A stretch of DNA of 64,000 nucleotides, taken from contig JAURVB010012671.1 in the NCBI GenBank assembly GCA_033002965.1, forward strand, positions 1 to 64,000. Direction: 5' to 3'. Positions 1 through 11,044 of this stretch are shown here, piece by piece. The notes beneath the pieces are model-generated. The model saw only the letters and a list, made by a program, of their open reading frames with translations. It searched no databases and had not been told where the DNA came from. The first letter of the stretch is position 1; each line of letters starts with the position of its first letter. A program made the translations under genes and the position numbers. The DNA comes from Piper betle (lineage: Eukaryota > Streptophyta > Magnoliopsida > Piperales > Piperaceae).

Positions 1-118
1 AATTAATGTGTTCTACTCGACTGATTTAACTAGAATCGTCCGATTAGAAATTACTTTTCAATTTAACTGGGTAATTCATACTTAACAAGCTAAAAATTTT
101 TTTTTCCGGGTCTTTACA
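1..118 (-). repeat. Terminal piece of an LTR (minus orientation)
   Basis: The stretch ends in GGGTCTTTACA, the reverse complement of an LTR start of the TGTAAAGACC type. It resembles the end of the LTR at 4792-5647, sharing the ACTAGAAT..CCGATTA and AATTCATACTTAAC words. The window opens inside it, so its other end is unseen. Confidence 0.65.
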
Positions 119-275
119 ACATTCTTGGGCTAGGTGGCTGCCTTGGACAGAATTTTGTTACAACAACAATTTTCAATCATCGATACACATGAGCCCTTTT
201 GAGGCAGTTTACAACATGCCACATCTAACATTGCTTTCTTACATTCCTGGTACAGCAAAAAGAAGGGAAGTAGAT
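119..275 (+). pseudogene. Integrase fragment, duplicated copy
   Basis: This piece encodes the integrase stretch HSWARWLPWTEFCYNNNF followed by SSIHMSPFEAVYNMP, which follows the catalytic glutamate region in Ty3/Gypsy integrases. It is a near-identical second copy of about 1375-1531. It starts directly at an LTR end (118) and runs to TAGAT, where an LTR start follows. It is too short to be functional and appears to belong to a roughly 558-bp segment copied from the neighbouring locus. Confidence 0.7.
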
Positions 276-675
276 TGTAAAGACCGTGAAAAAAAGACTC
301 GAAACACAGTTTGGGAAGGACCGAACGTGTTATATGCAATACCCGGTTAATTCTACCCGGTTAATTATTATATTTTATTATTTACCCGGTTACCCGGTTA
401 AATGAAATATGGGTGTTTTCACATACCCTAGCCATCATTTCATTTTATTTTATGAAGGACGTCCTCCACCCTAGCCTTCATTAGCATTTTCTTCTCCTCT
501 TCCTTACCGGCGTGTCTTCTTCCTTGCTTAGGAATTCATTTTATCTCCCTCTTCTTAATTTTCTTGCATACATATTTTAATTTGATAATAAGCTTTATAA
601 TCGTGAGGATTAAAGTTTAAAATCAACAAGAAAGAAACTAAACAAAAATTAAAGTTTAACTTGGCCGACGAGTCC
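276..675 (+). repeat. Partial LTR start (duplicate of 1532-1932)
   Basis: It starts TGTAAAGACCG after TAGAT, exactly like the solo LTR at 1532, and stays nearly identical to it for about 400 bp, including the repeated ACCCGGTTA words. Similarity stops near 675, where a reversed LTR fragment begins. Confidence 0.7.
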
Positions 676-1191
676 TTTGTTGGGGCAAGGGTTAGGGCGA
701 GGAAAATGTTGGGAAGGAAGAAAAGGGCTGGTGGCAAACTTGTAAATATTACTTGACTCCTCTCTAGCTCGAGTTAAGAATATTAATTAAGTTGCCATAA
801 GTCCTAAAAAATTCCATAAAAATCGGGAAAAATCCCATAAAATCAAACAAACACCAAAACATCATAATGAAATGCTCTAAAGCTATCAACCCACCCAAAC
901 TGCCCGTAACGCGTCTTGACGCGGTAAACGGCCTAAAAACTAATTATATGATCTACTATATATAAAAAGAAAAATAATAACTGGCATACTCTCATATATT
1001 TTGATAACTCATTCTGTTCTACTGTGTTCATGACGTTATCATCATATACTTAGGTAAATGACCCTCATCGCCCATACAGGCGATTGGCGTTAACTTAGTA
1101 CACGTGTTCTTAATCTGACTAGACTTGAAACTAATGGTCGAACCGACTGGTTCTGAATATAAAACCCTGACTCGAATCGTGGGTTTTACAA
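676..1191 (-). repeat. Partial LTR (minus), TGTAAAACCC family
   Basis: It ends in GTGGGTTTTACA, the reverse complement of the LTR start seen throughout this window. Read in reverse it contains the usual LTR order: the TGATGATAACGTCA-like word, the AAATCCC/TATGGGATTT block and the CAAGTTTGCCACC block. The remainder of the LTR is missing on its left. Confidence 0.7.
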
Positions 1192-1531
1192 TGCCAACTT
1201 CAATCATTTGTGATAGAGACCCAACTTTCACAAGTTCTTTTTGGAACGAACTATTTAGAGTACAAGGGGTGGCTTATAACTATAGTTCTGCATACCATCC
1301 TCAAACATATGGTCAAACAGAGTATTCAACAAAATTTTGGAGCAATATTTGACGTGTTTTTCTGCAGATAGACCACATTCTTGGGCTAGGTGGCTGCCTT
1401 GGACAGAATTTTGTTACAACAACAATTTTCAATCATCGATACACATGAGCCCTTTTGAGGCAGTTTACAACATGCCACATCTAACATTGCTTTCTTACAT
1501 TCCTGGTACAGCAAAAACAGGGGAAGTAGAT
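1192..1531 (+). pseudogene. Ty3/Gypsy integrase fragment (core domain)
   Basis: The translation contains SIICDRDPTFTSSFWNELF, the second catalytic aspartate region of a retroviral-type integrase. It then has SSAYHPQTYGQTE (normally HPQTDGQTE) and, in an overlapping frame, SWARWLPWTEFCYNNNF. The reading changes frame near 1340, so the copy is broken. The coding sequence stops at TAGAT, where a solo LTR is inserted, and resumes at 4281. A minus LTR abuts its left end, and upstream pol sequence is absent. This element differs from the one at 13-18 kb, since its integrase reads LLSYIPGTAK where the other has the CRSPVCW region. Confidence 0.8.
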
Positions 1532-4280
1532 TGTAAAGACCGTGAAAAAAAAAGACTCGAAACACAGTTTGGGAAGGACCGAACGTGTTATATCCAATAC
1601 CCGGTTAATTCTACCCGGTTAATTATTATATTTTATTATTTACCCGGTTACCCGGTTAAATGAAATACGGGTGTTTTCACATACCCTAGCCATCATTTCA
1701 TTTTATTTTATGAAGGACGTCCTCCACCCTAGCCTTCATTAGCATTTTCTTCTCCTCTTCCTTACCGGCGTGTCTTCTTCCTTGCTTAGGAATTCTTTTT
1801 ATCTCCCTCTTCTTAATTTTCTTGCATACATATTTTAATTTGATAATAAGCTTTATAATCGTGAGGATTAAAGTTTAAAATCAACAAGAAAGAAACTAAA
1901 CAGAAATTAAAGTTTAACTTGGCCGACGAGTCCTTTGTTTCGGCAAGATGGGTAAGCACAGGCGAGGTTTCGTCAAGAATCGGTGGCGACGGTCGTTCCT
2001 ATGTCGGAAGATGATCCTACTCTCTTCGTCGATCAGTGTAGGGTCGATCTCACGTGTGTGGATGTCGGCCTAGGGTTGTAAATGGCCAAAAATAGAGGAC
2101 GACGGCAAAAACAGAGGCGAGAACGGTGGAGGAAGAAATCTGACCGTCCTGGGTGGCGACGGGTTCCAATCTGGCCGGGGAAAGTCGATAGGTGGTCGAG
2201 GGTGACGAGGCGACCACCCAATTGAGGCCGGAGGCGATTGCCGGTGGCGGCTGGAGGGCGGTTGCTATCGGGAACAGGGGATGGCGCTGGGAAAGAAGAA
2301 GAAGAAGAAAATTACCTTGGGTGGCAAACTTGTAAATAATGCTTGACTCGACACAGTTCGAGTTGAATAATAATATAAACTCATAAATAACACCTGACTC
2401 AATACCGACTCGAGTTAAAAATAATACGAACACGTAATAAATCTTTAAAAATAATTATTTTAATGGGTTATGGGTTAAAGTTACTAAACTAATTAATTAT
2501 TGTACAAAATCTCCACGGGTAATAAAAGGTCGATAATTAACCGGCACAACAAGCGATTAAATTAAATCAGACGGTTATAAGTAATTAATAAAATAAAGTT
2601 TTTACCTTTACCTTATTAAATTTAATAGTAGGTAAATAAAGTGATTATTTTAATAACAAGTAAGTAATGTAGAAAATGGGTTATTAAACTATAGTCGGGT
2701 AGCAATCACTAGCGTCGAACCTAAAGAGAATAATGAAAATAAATAAAGTTCGAAACTTTATTGAGTCGAATAATTTAAAATAATTGTGTTAATAATATTT
2801 TTGAATAATAAAAATTATTTTAAATAATTTAATCAAACAACTTAATTAATTAAATTGCTATAAATAATAGTTAGCGATCAAAAATTATACTATAAACTAA
2901 ATCATCAAGATCGGGGTTAAGTAATTATCATCGCAAAGGAAAATGAAATACTTGTTTATCAGTAATAATTATTTTGTCAATTGTTAGGTATTAATTATGA
3001 TTTAGATAATTAATTTAAAATGTGAAGTAGGATTTACATGATTATGTCACAGGAATAATTAATTATCTCACTAGATTTGTTGAGAATTTAATATTTAATA
3101 TTTTTGAAAATGATATATATATTAGATATTTAGTTGCATGCATTCCTAATCGAATAAAATTATACTTACATATAATTTTATGTTCTCGTTCAGATTAGGA
3201 TCATTGGTCGTAACTGTGAGTTCGAAATATCCGGGTCCGTATAATCATTTCAAATGTTGTACTTTCCCTTGTTGGCAACCCTGGTCGGCCTGAGCCCAGA
3301 TTCGACCACCATGCGCTGTAACACAATCGGGGTCGAGGAATTGACTCAGTCTGACACGGGGCCGCACCTTTAAAATTACTATGTGTGTTCGAATAATTAT
3401 TTGAAATGTTATATTGTCCGTATGAACTGGGAGACCATGACTAATCTCAAAATGAATTGGGAGACCACCTTATCTCAAAATGAGCTAGGAGACGTTTTCT
3501 AATCTCAGAATGAGCTGGGAGACCATGACTAATCTCAAAATGAATTGGCAGACCACTTAATCTCAGAATGAGCTGGGAGACAATTTCTAATCTCAGAATG
3601 AGCTGAGAGACCATGACTAATCCCAAAATGAATTGGGAGACCACCTAATCTAAGAATGAGCTGGGAGACGATATCTAATCTCAAAATGAACTGGGAGACC
3701 ATGACTAATCTCAAAATGAATTGGGAGACCACCTAATCTCAGAATGAGCTGGGAGACGTTTTCTAATCTCAGAATGAGCTGGGAGACAATTTTTACTAAT
3801 CTCAGAATGACCTGAAAGACAAATTACTAATCTCAGAATGACCTGAGAGATAATTACTAAAAGACTTGTGAAACTATAATAAAAAATGGGTGAAATGATA
3901 ATAGGGATTTTATTGACTTGTTTCATTTAATTATGCGGCTTAGTGGTTTTATCACTAAGCGCAATTGCCTCCTCAGGTGAGCAGGTTTGGACTAAAGAAT
4001 AGAAGTGTAGTTGGTGGTTCTTTCACCAACCTAGGTATGGTGAATCGATAATAAAGTTGGACTTCCTTATTATTCTCTTGTGTTATAAATGTGGCTATGG
4101 GAAATGGTCCGAGACTGTGGGATAATTATTTTATATTTTAGAGAACATAATTTATTGTTATCATTCATATTATATGTTGTGAGACATATTTGCTGTATTT
4201 CAATTCATGTTTTGGAATTTTACTTCTAAATTACCTATATTTTTAAGTAACACCTGGTCCGGTTTGGACGGGGCATTACA
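1532..4280 (+). mobile_element. Solo LTR inserted in integrase, TSD TAGAT
   Basis: The element begins TGTAAAGACC and ends GGGCATTACA. It is flanked by identical TAGAT at 1527-1531 and 4281-4285. Removing it and one TAGAT joins the two integrase halves in frame. At 2,749 bp with TG...CA ends and no internal region, it is a solo LTR left by LTR-LTR recombination. It carries a minisatellite at about 3425-3860. Its GC-rich block at 1935-2340 lies in the opposite orientation to that of most LTRs here, because the CAAACTTGTAAATAATGC words read reversed. Confidence 0.88.
3425..3862. repeat. Minisatellite inside LTR
   Basis: More than ten units based on TAATCTCAGAATGAGCTGGG and AGACC follow one another with unit lengths near 29-33 bp. 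Two alternating versions occur (CAGAATGAGCTGG and AAAATGAATTGG), giving a higher-order pattern. Open frames across it such as repeated SQFILRL are by-products of the repeat and not a gene. Confidence 0.9.
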
Positions 4281-4666
4281 TAGATGGACACCTATGCCAC
4301 AGGGATCAATTACTACTCAAATTGAGAGAAAATTTGACAGTTTCACAGTTAAGGATGAAACATTACCATGAGTTGAGTAGACGAGATGTTGAGTTTCAGG
4401 TTGGCGAGGAAGTATATTTGAAGCTACAATCCTACCGACAAAATTTATTGAGAACAAAGAAGTCCAACAAATTGGTTGCAAAATTTTATGGGCCATTCTC
4501 TATCATCCAACACATTAGACAAGTTGCTTATAAGTTGCAACTTCTTGCTGATTCCCAACTTCATAACGTCTTCCATGTTTCTCAATTGAAAGCTTCGGTA
4601 GCAGGTGATGTTCATGTGCAATCTTCTTTACCATCTGCATGTCCACCAGAAGAGTGTCCTTTATAA
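4281..4666 (+). pseudogene. Integrase C-terminal fragment
   Basis: After the TAGAT duplication the frame reads VDGHLCHRDQLLLKLRENL, then a helical segment ending MKHYHELSRRDVEF. It then has QVGEEVYLKLQSYRQ and VAKFYGPFSIIQHIRQVAYK, followed by LHNVFHVSQLK. This is the GPY/F module at the integrase C terminus of Ty3/Gypsy elements. A stop follows at 4664-4666. It continues the host copy interrupted by the solo LTR at 1532-4280. The fragment is open but isolated from the rest of pol. Confidence 0.85.
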
Positions 4667-4791
4667 ATTTTTAATGTTTTAGTATCCCTGAGGACAAGGT
4701 TGTTTTCAATGGGGAAGTGAGAAGGGTATTAGTGTAATTGTGTAGGTAATTGAATGAGGAAGGGCAGGATATAAAAACAGAGTATGGATGT
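4667..4791 (+). other. 3' tail of the integrase-bearing element
   Basis: The stretch between the integrase stop and the next LTR contains GGGGAAGTGAGAAGGG, a purine-rich tract at about 4711-4726 that could be the old polypurine tract. No LTR in matching orientation follows it directly. Confidence 0.4.
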
Positions 4792-5647
4792 TGTAACACC
4801 CTGCTTTGGCTCACCCGTGAACCGACCCGGAAATGTCACTGGTGATTGAACCGTTCGCTAATCTACTGGGTTCGGTTAAGCCGACCCGGATCTGCCCTTG
4901 ACATCTCAAGATGGAGATGCAAACATGAAATGCATGAATGAGAACAATTGGGTTCTAACGTCATCCTACATGCATGCCATGACGTACAAGCACAAACAAG
5001 ACAAAACAATAAATGAGAAACCAAAGAAAAAATATATATATAAAAAAAATGGACAGAGTTTCCCCTAAAACTGCAATGAGAGCCAACCTATGGAAAACAG
5101 CAGGACGTCCTCTTGGTTTTCTTCTTCCCTTGTTGATTTCTCATTTAATTCTTATGCTTATCATGTTTATTATTTATGCAACATGTGTATGCATGCAACA
5201 AAAGAAAAAGAAAGGAAAGAAAATTACCCGAGCGAAGGAGGAAACCCGGCGTCTGTCTGAGGAGAAAAAATGCAAATGATGCCCTCCCCTTCTCCATTTA
5301 TAATGAAATAAAATGACGGCTGGGGTACATCGAAGCACCCTTTCACCGTAATTCCTTTTACCGGGTATTTGGGTAATCGACATTGTTCACTTAACCATTT
5401 CACTTAAACTATTAAATGGGTACATGGTATGGTTAACTTAAATGGTTAAATGGATAAATAGTGTAGTCGACTCGATTGATTCAACTAGAATTATCCGATT
5501 AAAAATTACTTTTCAATTAATCGTGTAATTCATACTTAACCAGCTAACGATTTATTTCCATTTAAATGAAAAAAATTAAAATTTTTCCACGTTCGATCCC
5601 ACCGCGTCAAACGTTATTATTATTATTATTTTTTCTGGATCTTTACA
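4792..5647 (-). repeat. Short LTR, minus orientation
   Basis: It starts TGTAACACCCTG and ends TGGATCTTTACA, so in reverse it has a TG...CA LTR layout. Its left part matches the ends of the large LTRs (CTCACCCGTGAACCGACCCG) and its right part matches positions 1-118. It is 856 bp, much shorter than the 2.4-2.97 kb LTRs, so an internal deletion is likely. The flanks (GATGT left, CAGTG right) do not match, so it is not a simple solo insertion. Confidence 0.65.
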
Positions 5648-6411
5648 CAGTGACTCAATATACTAAGGCCAGAGGCAGTTGGCTGGAAAGATGGTGCCAC
5701 TAACCATTCAGCCAAGTGTACTTTAGCAGATCGGGATTGCACATGAACCACTTCCACAATTGAAGTAGTGGTTGGAATAGGGAACACATCAAGAATTGGC
5801 TAGAGATGCAAATAGGTTAGTTAGACTGAGAGGTCGACTTTTGTGCCAAATATTCCAGAGTGTCTTGGACTTCGAAGGATGATTCTTCAGAAAGTTCACA
5901 TGTCGAGATGCTCAGTTCATCCAGGTGGAGTGAAGATGTACCACAATGTCCAACAAACATATTGGTGGCCAGAAATGAAGAGAGAGGTATACGATGCACT
6001 TGCTAGATGTTTGGTGTGCCAGCAACTGAAAGCCAAGTGCGCATGCCAAGGTGGAATGCTATAGCCATTGGAAACCCAAGAGTGGAAGTGGGAGAGTATA
6101 GCATACAATTTTGTAATAGGTTTATGTAGGACTCGCCTAAAGAAGGGCGCAGTATGGGTCATAATAGATCGATCTCACAAAGAGCGCACACATCATACCA
6201 ATCAGGATGGACTACCCAGTGACGATTTTGGCTATGCTATATCAAGACCAGATATTCCGGCTAATGGAGTGCCATGCGAGATCATAATAGACAGGGACCT
6301 GAGGTTCATGTCTTGATTTTGGAAAGCTTTCCAGTTAGCTATGGGCACTGAATCAAAATTCAGCATAGCCTTTCACCCTTGGACAGATGGGCAGATTGAG
6401 AGAACCATATA
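5648..6411 (+). pseudogene. Decayed pol: post-RNase H spacer and integrase N part
   Basis: This is a degraded copy of the pol gene seen intact at 13233-15419. It includes [20 protein letters not shown] and [13 protein letters not shown] of the HHCC zinc domain (5843-6064). [15 protein letters not shown] and IIDRDLRF of the catalytic core follow, then FHPWTDGQIERTI just before 6411. Several stops and frame changes break it. It is cut at ATATA by the solo LTR at 6412-8977 and continues at 8978. Its upstream gag, protease and RT are absent. Confidence 0.85.
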
Positions 6412-8977
6412 TGTAACACCCCAATCCGGTTTACTCTCAACCCAGACCAGAACGGTTACAATGGATCGAACAACTTGTAAACTGATTAATTTGGTTGACC
6501 CAAAACCTAAACTACTACGATATAACCATCACGATGTCTCAAGATGGAGTACTCCGCTAATGCGCAAACAGTGCATGAATGAGATGCAAAAACCAAACAG
6601 AATGCTACATGAATGTCATGATAATAATCGCACCAAAAATAATTAAAATACTAAAAAAATTCACACAAAATCCTAGAATAAAACGGACAGAATCTCCCCT
6701 AAAAGTGCAATAAGGGGACGACCTGTTAAAACATAGCACAAAACAATATATATATATATATAAACAATAATTCGCATCACAATAGGATTCCAAAACCTCT
6801 ACACATTTTGTAATGGCGTCTCACCCACATGCAATTCATACTCAGCACATTTGCTTCATTCTTATCTTATCATGGCAATTCACTCCTGAACATCTAGAAC
6901 TTTTCCAAAATATTTCTAAAAGAGTCCATACAACAAGGCATACGAGTTTCACAACTCATGCATATGTACACAACATGCATATCAACAAACATCATTCACC
7001 CCACATCACAGCTTCCGCAAAAGATGACGTGGCACCAAGTATGTCTGTGCAATGCAAGTGCTAGTCCTTCGTCAAGGCCGGCATGCTCCATTCGTCTTCC
7101 TCACCTACATATATAGTAAGAAAACTCTAGCAACGGTTGTCACTGGTCCGGAAATAATTAATATCAAACTGAAACATGAGAACAAACTCTCATGGAAAGA
7201 AAACAATCATATGAAGTTATTAGGATCCCTCGGCAATGGAGCAGTCCGCTCACTAATCCAGAGCCCACTTTAACTGACATGGCACCTACTCGTGGTATGT
7301 GTAGGTCGATTCACTTCCTCTGGTCTTACTAAAAACACAATAAAAGCTATTTATAGGGCTGGGTCGGGATTTACTATAATAGGCTCAAAGGCAACTTGAG
7401 GTGGATTTTATTTCAAAAAACTCGAAGGATCTCATCCTCAAGGGTTATTAATTCCAAATAAAATAATCGACTAGATGGCCCATGTAAGGTGAGATCCAAT
7501 AAATCATCCACCCGACATGTCCGATGATCTAGAAATCAAATCACTGATGAAATAGAGAGATAAAACCTAAGAAGCGTGTCCTAACAGACCCGATAGAAGC
7601 TTCAAGCGTGTCCATGTGCCTAGGCGGCAAGTTCCTACTTTGTTCCTACACATCAAAACTAAATACTAACGCCCACTCATGTTGCATGCATATCCTATAT
7701 GAAACTCACATTACTCCCATATCAATCAATGCACATCAATAATAATTAATTCCTTAGCATTTGTTATTATCACACAATCACACACATTCATATTTTTATT
7801 AACATGAAAATATCTAACACGTCAATCATTAAATCCTAGCAGCCTAGTATGCAGTTCTAATAATCATTACTTTTAAATAATTAAATCAAAATAAATTATA
7901 CCTCGAACGGTTCATGCCTCAAATTCGGCACCCTATAGTGTCCGAAGTTTGATAGGGTCCGACCAGAGGGATTCAGAGGAAGATCAGGTGATTTCCAATG
8001 AATTTTATTGAATCCAGTCTTTTGGTGGTTTTTTGGCAACTGCTCTGGCAGGACAATTGGGGGTAAGAGTTAGAACCATCTCGACAAGCTTACCCAATGA
8101 TGGTGACGACAAGGGCAACTACGGCGGCGATGACCGCTGATGGTGGAGTCGAGTTCGGTCAGGATGGTCGGTAGCTCTGATCGGACCCACGGCCGGCCTC
8201 GATGACTGCACTAGGTAGGGGGGAATGTAGGGGAGATCAAGGGGAAGGGCTTTGATGTCATGGCAATGGCAGTCTAGTGCAGACGGCAACAGAATCATGT
8301 TGGGAACTGCCATGAAATCGTGGGAAATTTCTGGCATCACGGCGACTAGACGGTGGCCGGGCTTGGTCGAGGTGACAAGGTGACTGCATGGCCGGGCTGG
8401 GCGGCATCAATCGGTAGTGAGGTGGCATCGGTGGCGGTGGCGACAACCTCAAGGGTGGCGGCTAGGGTTTGGGGTGGTGAGGAGAACTATCGGGGTTTTG
8501 GGGGAAGGAGATGAGAAGTATGGGAGTGGCAAGCTTGTATATAAAACTTCACTCGACACTGGCTTAGAGTCAAAAATAAATAATAACTTGTAATAAATCC
8601 TAGAAAATTCAATAAAAATTGGGAAAAATCCCATAAAAAAAAACAAGCACCACAACATCCATTGACATGCTGTATATCTAATAAACCACCTGAATACGAT
8701 CCAATGTGTCCTAATGCATTATTCGGCCTAAACTAATTCTTCGGTCACAAAATGAAAAAAAACAAAACCATTAGTTGTATACTCTCATATCTACCGATAA
8801 TTCAGTCTGCTGATGCATATCTGATTCTATCATCGAATACTTGGGTATACATGAACCCTCGTGCACACAGTCGGCCTCAGCCCCACGTACGTGTTCTGAA
8901 AGCTGAACCAACTCGAACCACGGTCGAACTGACTGGCTAACGACTATAAAACCCTAACTCGAGTCACAGGTTTTACA
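6412..8977 (-). mobile_element. Solo LTR inserted in integrase, TSD ATA(T/C)A
   Basis: It starts TGTAACACCCCA and ends CACAGGTTTTACA, a minus-oriented LTR of 2,566 bp. It is flanked by ATATA (6407-6411) and ATACA (8978-8982). Without it the pol reading continues from ERTI into QIQE as expected for the family. No internal region is present, so it is a solo LTR. One substitution separates the two target copies. A short TA run lies at about 6748-6763. Confidence 0.83.
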
Positions 8978-9812
8978 ATACAGATCCAAGAGAATTTGCT
9001 CTAAGCATGTGTTTTGAATTTCAGAGGAAGTTGAGAAGAGCACTTACCTTTATTGGAGTTCTCATACAACAACAACTATCATGTCACAATAGGAATGACA
9101 CCATTCAAGGCACTATACGGCAAACCATGTCGATCCCTAGTGTGTTTGTTGGGTACAAGGCAGCGAGCTAATAGTAGTTGGGCCAGAATGATCTAGGAGA
9201 CATAGGAAGTGCTAATGCAAATCAGGGAGAGGATCAGGTCAGCTCAAGACAGGCAGAAAAGTTATGCTGATGGGCACAAACATGAGGTTCATTTCACCTT
9301 ATTAGTAGACGTTATCCTAAAGGTCTCTCTGACTAAGCGAAACACGAGATTCTAGACATGAGGGAAACTCAGTTAGCAATATATTGGACCATTTGATGTG
9401 AACGAGCTCATTGGACCAGTGGCTAACAGGCTAGCATTGCTGCCTCACCTAACAATTGTGCATAATGTCTTCCATGTGTCAATGCTAAAGAAATACCATC
9501 CAGATAACTCTCATGTTGTCAGCTTCAAAGAGATGGAGCTGTAACCAAACCGACGTATCTAGAAAAAGTAGTTTGGATTGTGGATTGAAGAGTGAAGATT
9601 CTCTAAAGAAAAGAAGTTCCCCTAGTACGAGTGCAATGGACTCAAAGAGGAGTTGAAGAATCTACATGGGAAAGCAAAGATGAGATGAAGAAGCGATACC
9701 CTGAGATATTTGAGCAACTAGGTACCTTACTAGATTTTCTTCAGATTATGGATGAGTTTGAAACTTCCTTGGTTAAAATTTTGAGGATGAAATTTCTCTA
9801 AGGACGAAAGGT
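8978..9812 (+). pseudogene. Decayed pol: integrase C part and chromodomain
   Basis: The copy continues the integrase interrupted at 6411. Recognisable pieces include [23 protein letters not shown], the [17 protein letters not shown] region, [20 protein letters not shown], and a chromodomain-like tail matching GVEEATWE of the intact copy. It has many stops and frameshifts. It ends in the purine-rich AAGGACGAAAGGT at 9800-9812, a polypurine tract next to the 3' LTR. Confidence 0.85.
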
Positions 9813-11044
9813 TGTAAACCCATGACTTGAGTCAAAATTTTACATTAGCGAACCAGTCAGTTCAACAGTCAATTCAAGTTGACTCAGTTTCACAAACTGC
9901 ACGCTTAGTCAAGGCTAGCTGTGAGTTATGAGCGATGAGGGTCAAGTGTACCTAAATATATGATGATAACGTCAGAAAGATGGTGAGAAATGAGTTATCA
10001 GAATATATGAAAATAAACAGTATATTTTTATATGTATTTTATTGTAGAACTATCGTTTGACTGAATAACGCATTAGGATGTGTTATGGGCTATTAGTTAT
10101 AGAACATGTCATTGTGGTGTTATGGTGTGTATTATATTTTATGGGATTTTCCCCTATTTGTTTCTGGATATTTTTTAAGATTTATTACAAGTTAGTTATC
10201 ATTTTTGACATGAGTCGACGTCAAGTCAAGTTGTATTTATGATATTGCCACAAAACTATTTCTTCTCCCTCCTAACACCAATCGTCGTCTGTGTTCATAG
10301 CTGCCGCCGCCGCCGCCATCGCCAAGGCCACCCCGCCGCCGTTCGATGCCACGAAGCATCACCGCTCAATCGCCGTGTCACCCTGAGCATCCCTGTGCAC
10401 TGGAGCCTCGATGTTGTCGACACTCCCACGACCTCCCCAACCGGACTGGAGTCTAGTGCAACCTATAATGGTCGGATGTCCACACACCACTGCCAATGGC
10501 CTTCTTTTGCCATTTTGGGTGAGCCGCCTCCTCTGCGGGATAGTGGTGGTATGGCATGAACAGGATCAGTTATAATTATTTTTACACTAATGATTGTTGA
10601 TTGTCATGGATTATGATTCTGTTGTGAGTGTGATATTCTTGTCAAGTTGATGGATCATTTAGTTGATGTATAGGTACGGAGTAGGAGCTCGCCGCCTACG
10701 AGCGGGGACACAGCTGACGCTTCTGCTAGGTCCGTTTAGGACTCACGCTCGATTTATTGCCTCATTCTATCGTGTTTTGTTTAGAACAAGAAAGAGGACA
10801 TGTCGAGTGGTGGATTTATCGTATCCCACTCCACACGGGTCACTTAGCAGATCATATTTTTGGATTAATAAGCCTCGAGGATGAAATCCCTCGAGTTTGT
10901 TTTCGAGAATCAGATCCAGCTCACGATGCCTTCTGGCCTATTATATTGAAATCCCTACCTAGGCCTATGTATAGAGGAAGAGACTCTTCAATTCTTATTT
11001 TGAAAACAAGGTCGACCACTAGTTGCCTTCAGGACTAGTATATA
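9813..11044 (+). repeat. Truncated 3' LTR of the decayed + element
   Basis: It starts TGTAAACCCATGACTTGAG directly after a polypurine tract. It contains the LTR landmarks in order: TATGATGATAACGTCA, the TTTATGGGATTTTCCCC block, a GC-rich block at 10285-10470, and GGTACGGAGTAGGAGCTCGC. It stops near 11044 where a minus-oriented LTR begins. The missing 3' part is not recognisable at 20,815, so this is not a clean nested insertion. Confidence 0.75.

Noticed and set aside
3425..3862. CRISPR-like direct repeats
   Set aside because: Units are directly adjacent without unique spacers and vary in length, and the host is a plant. It is a minisatellite.
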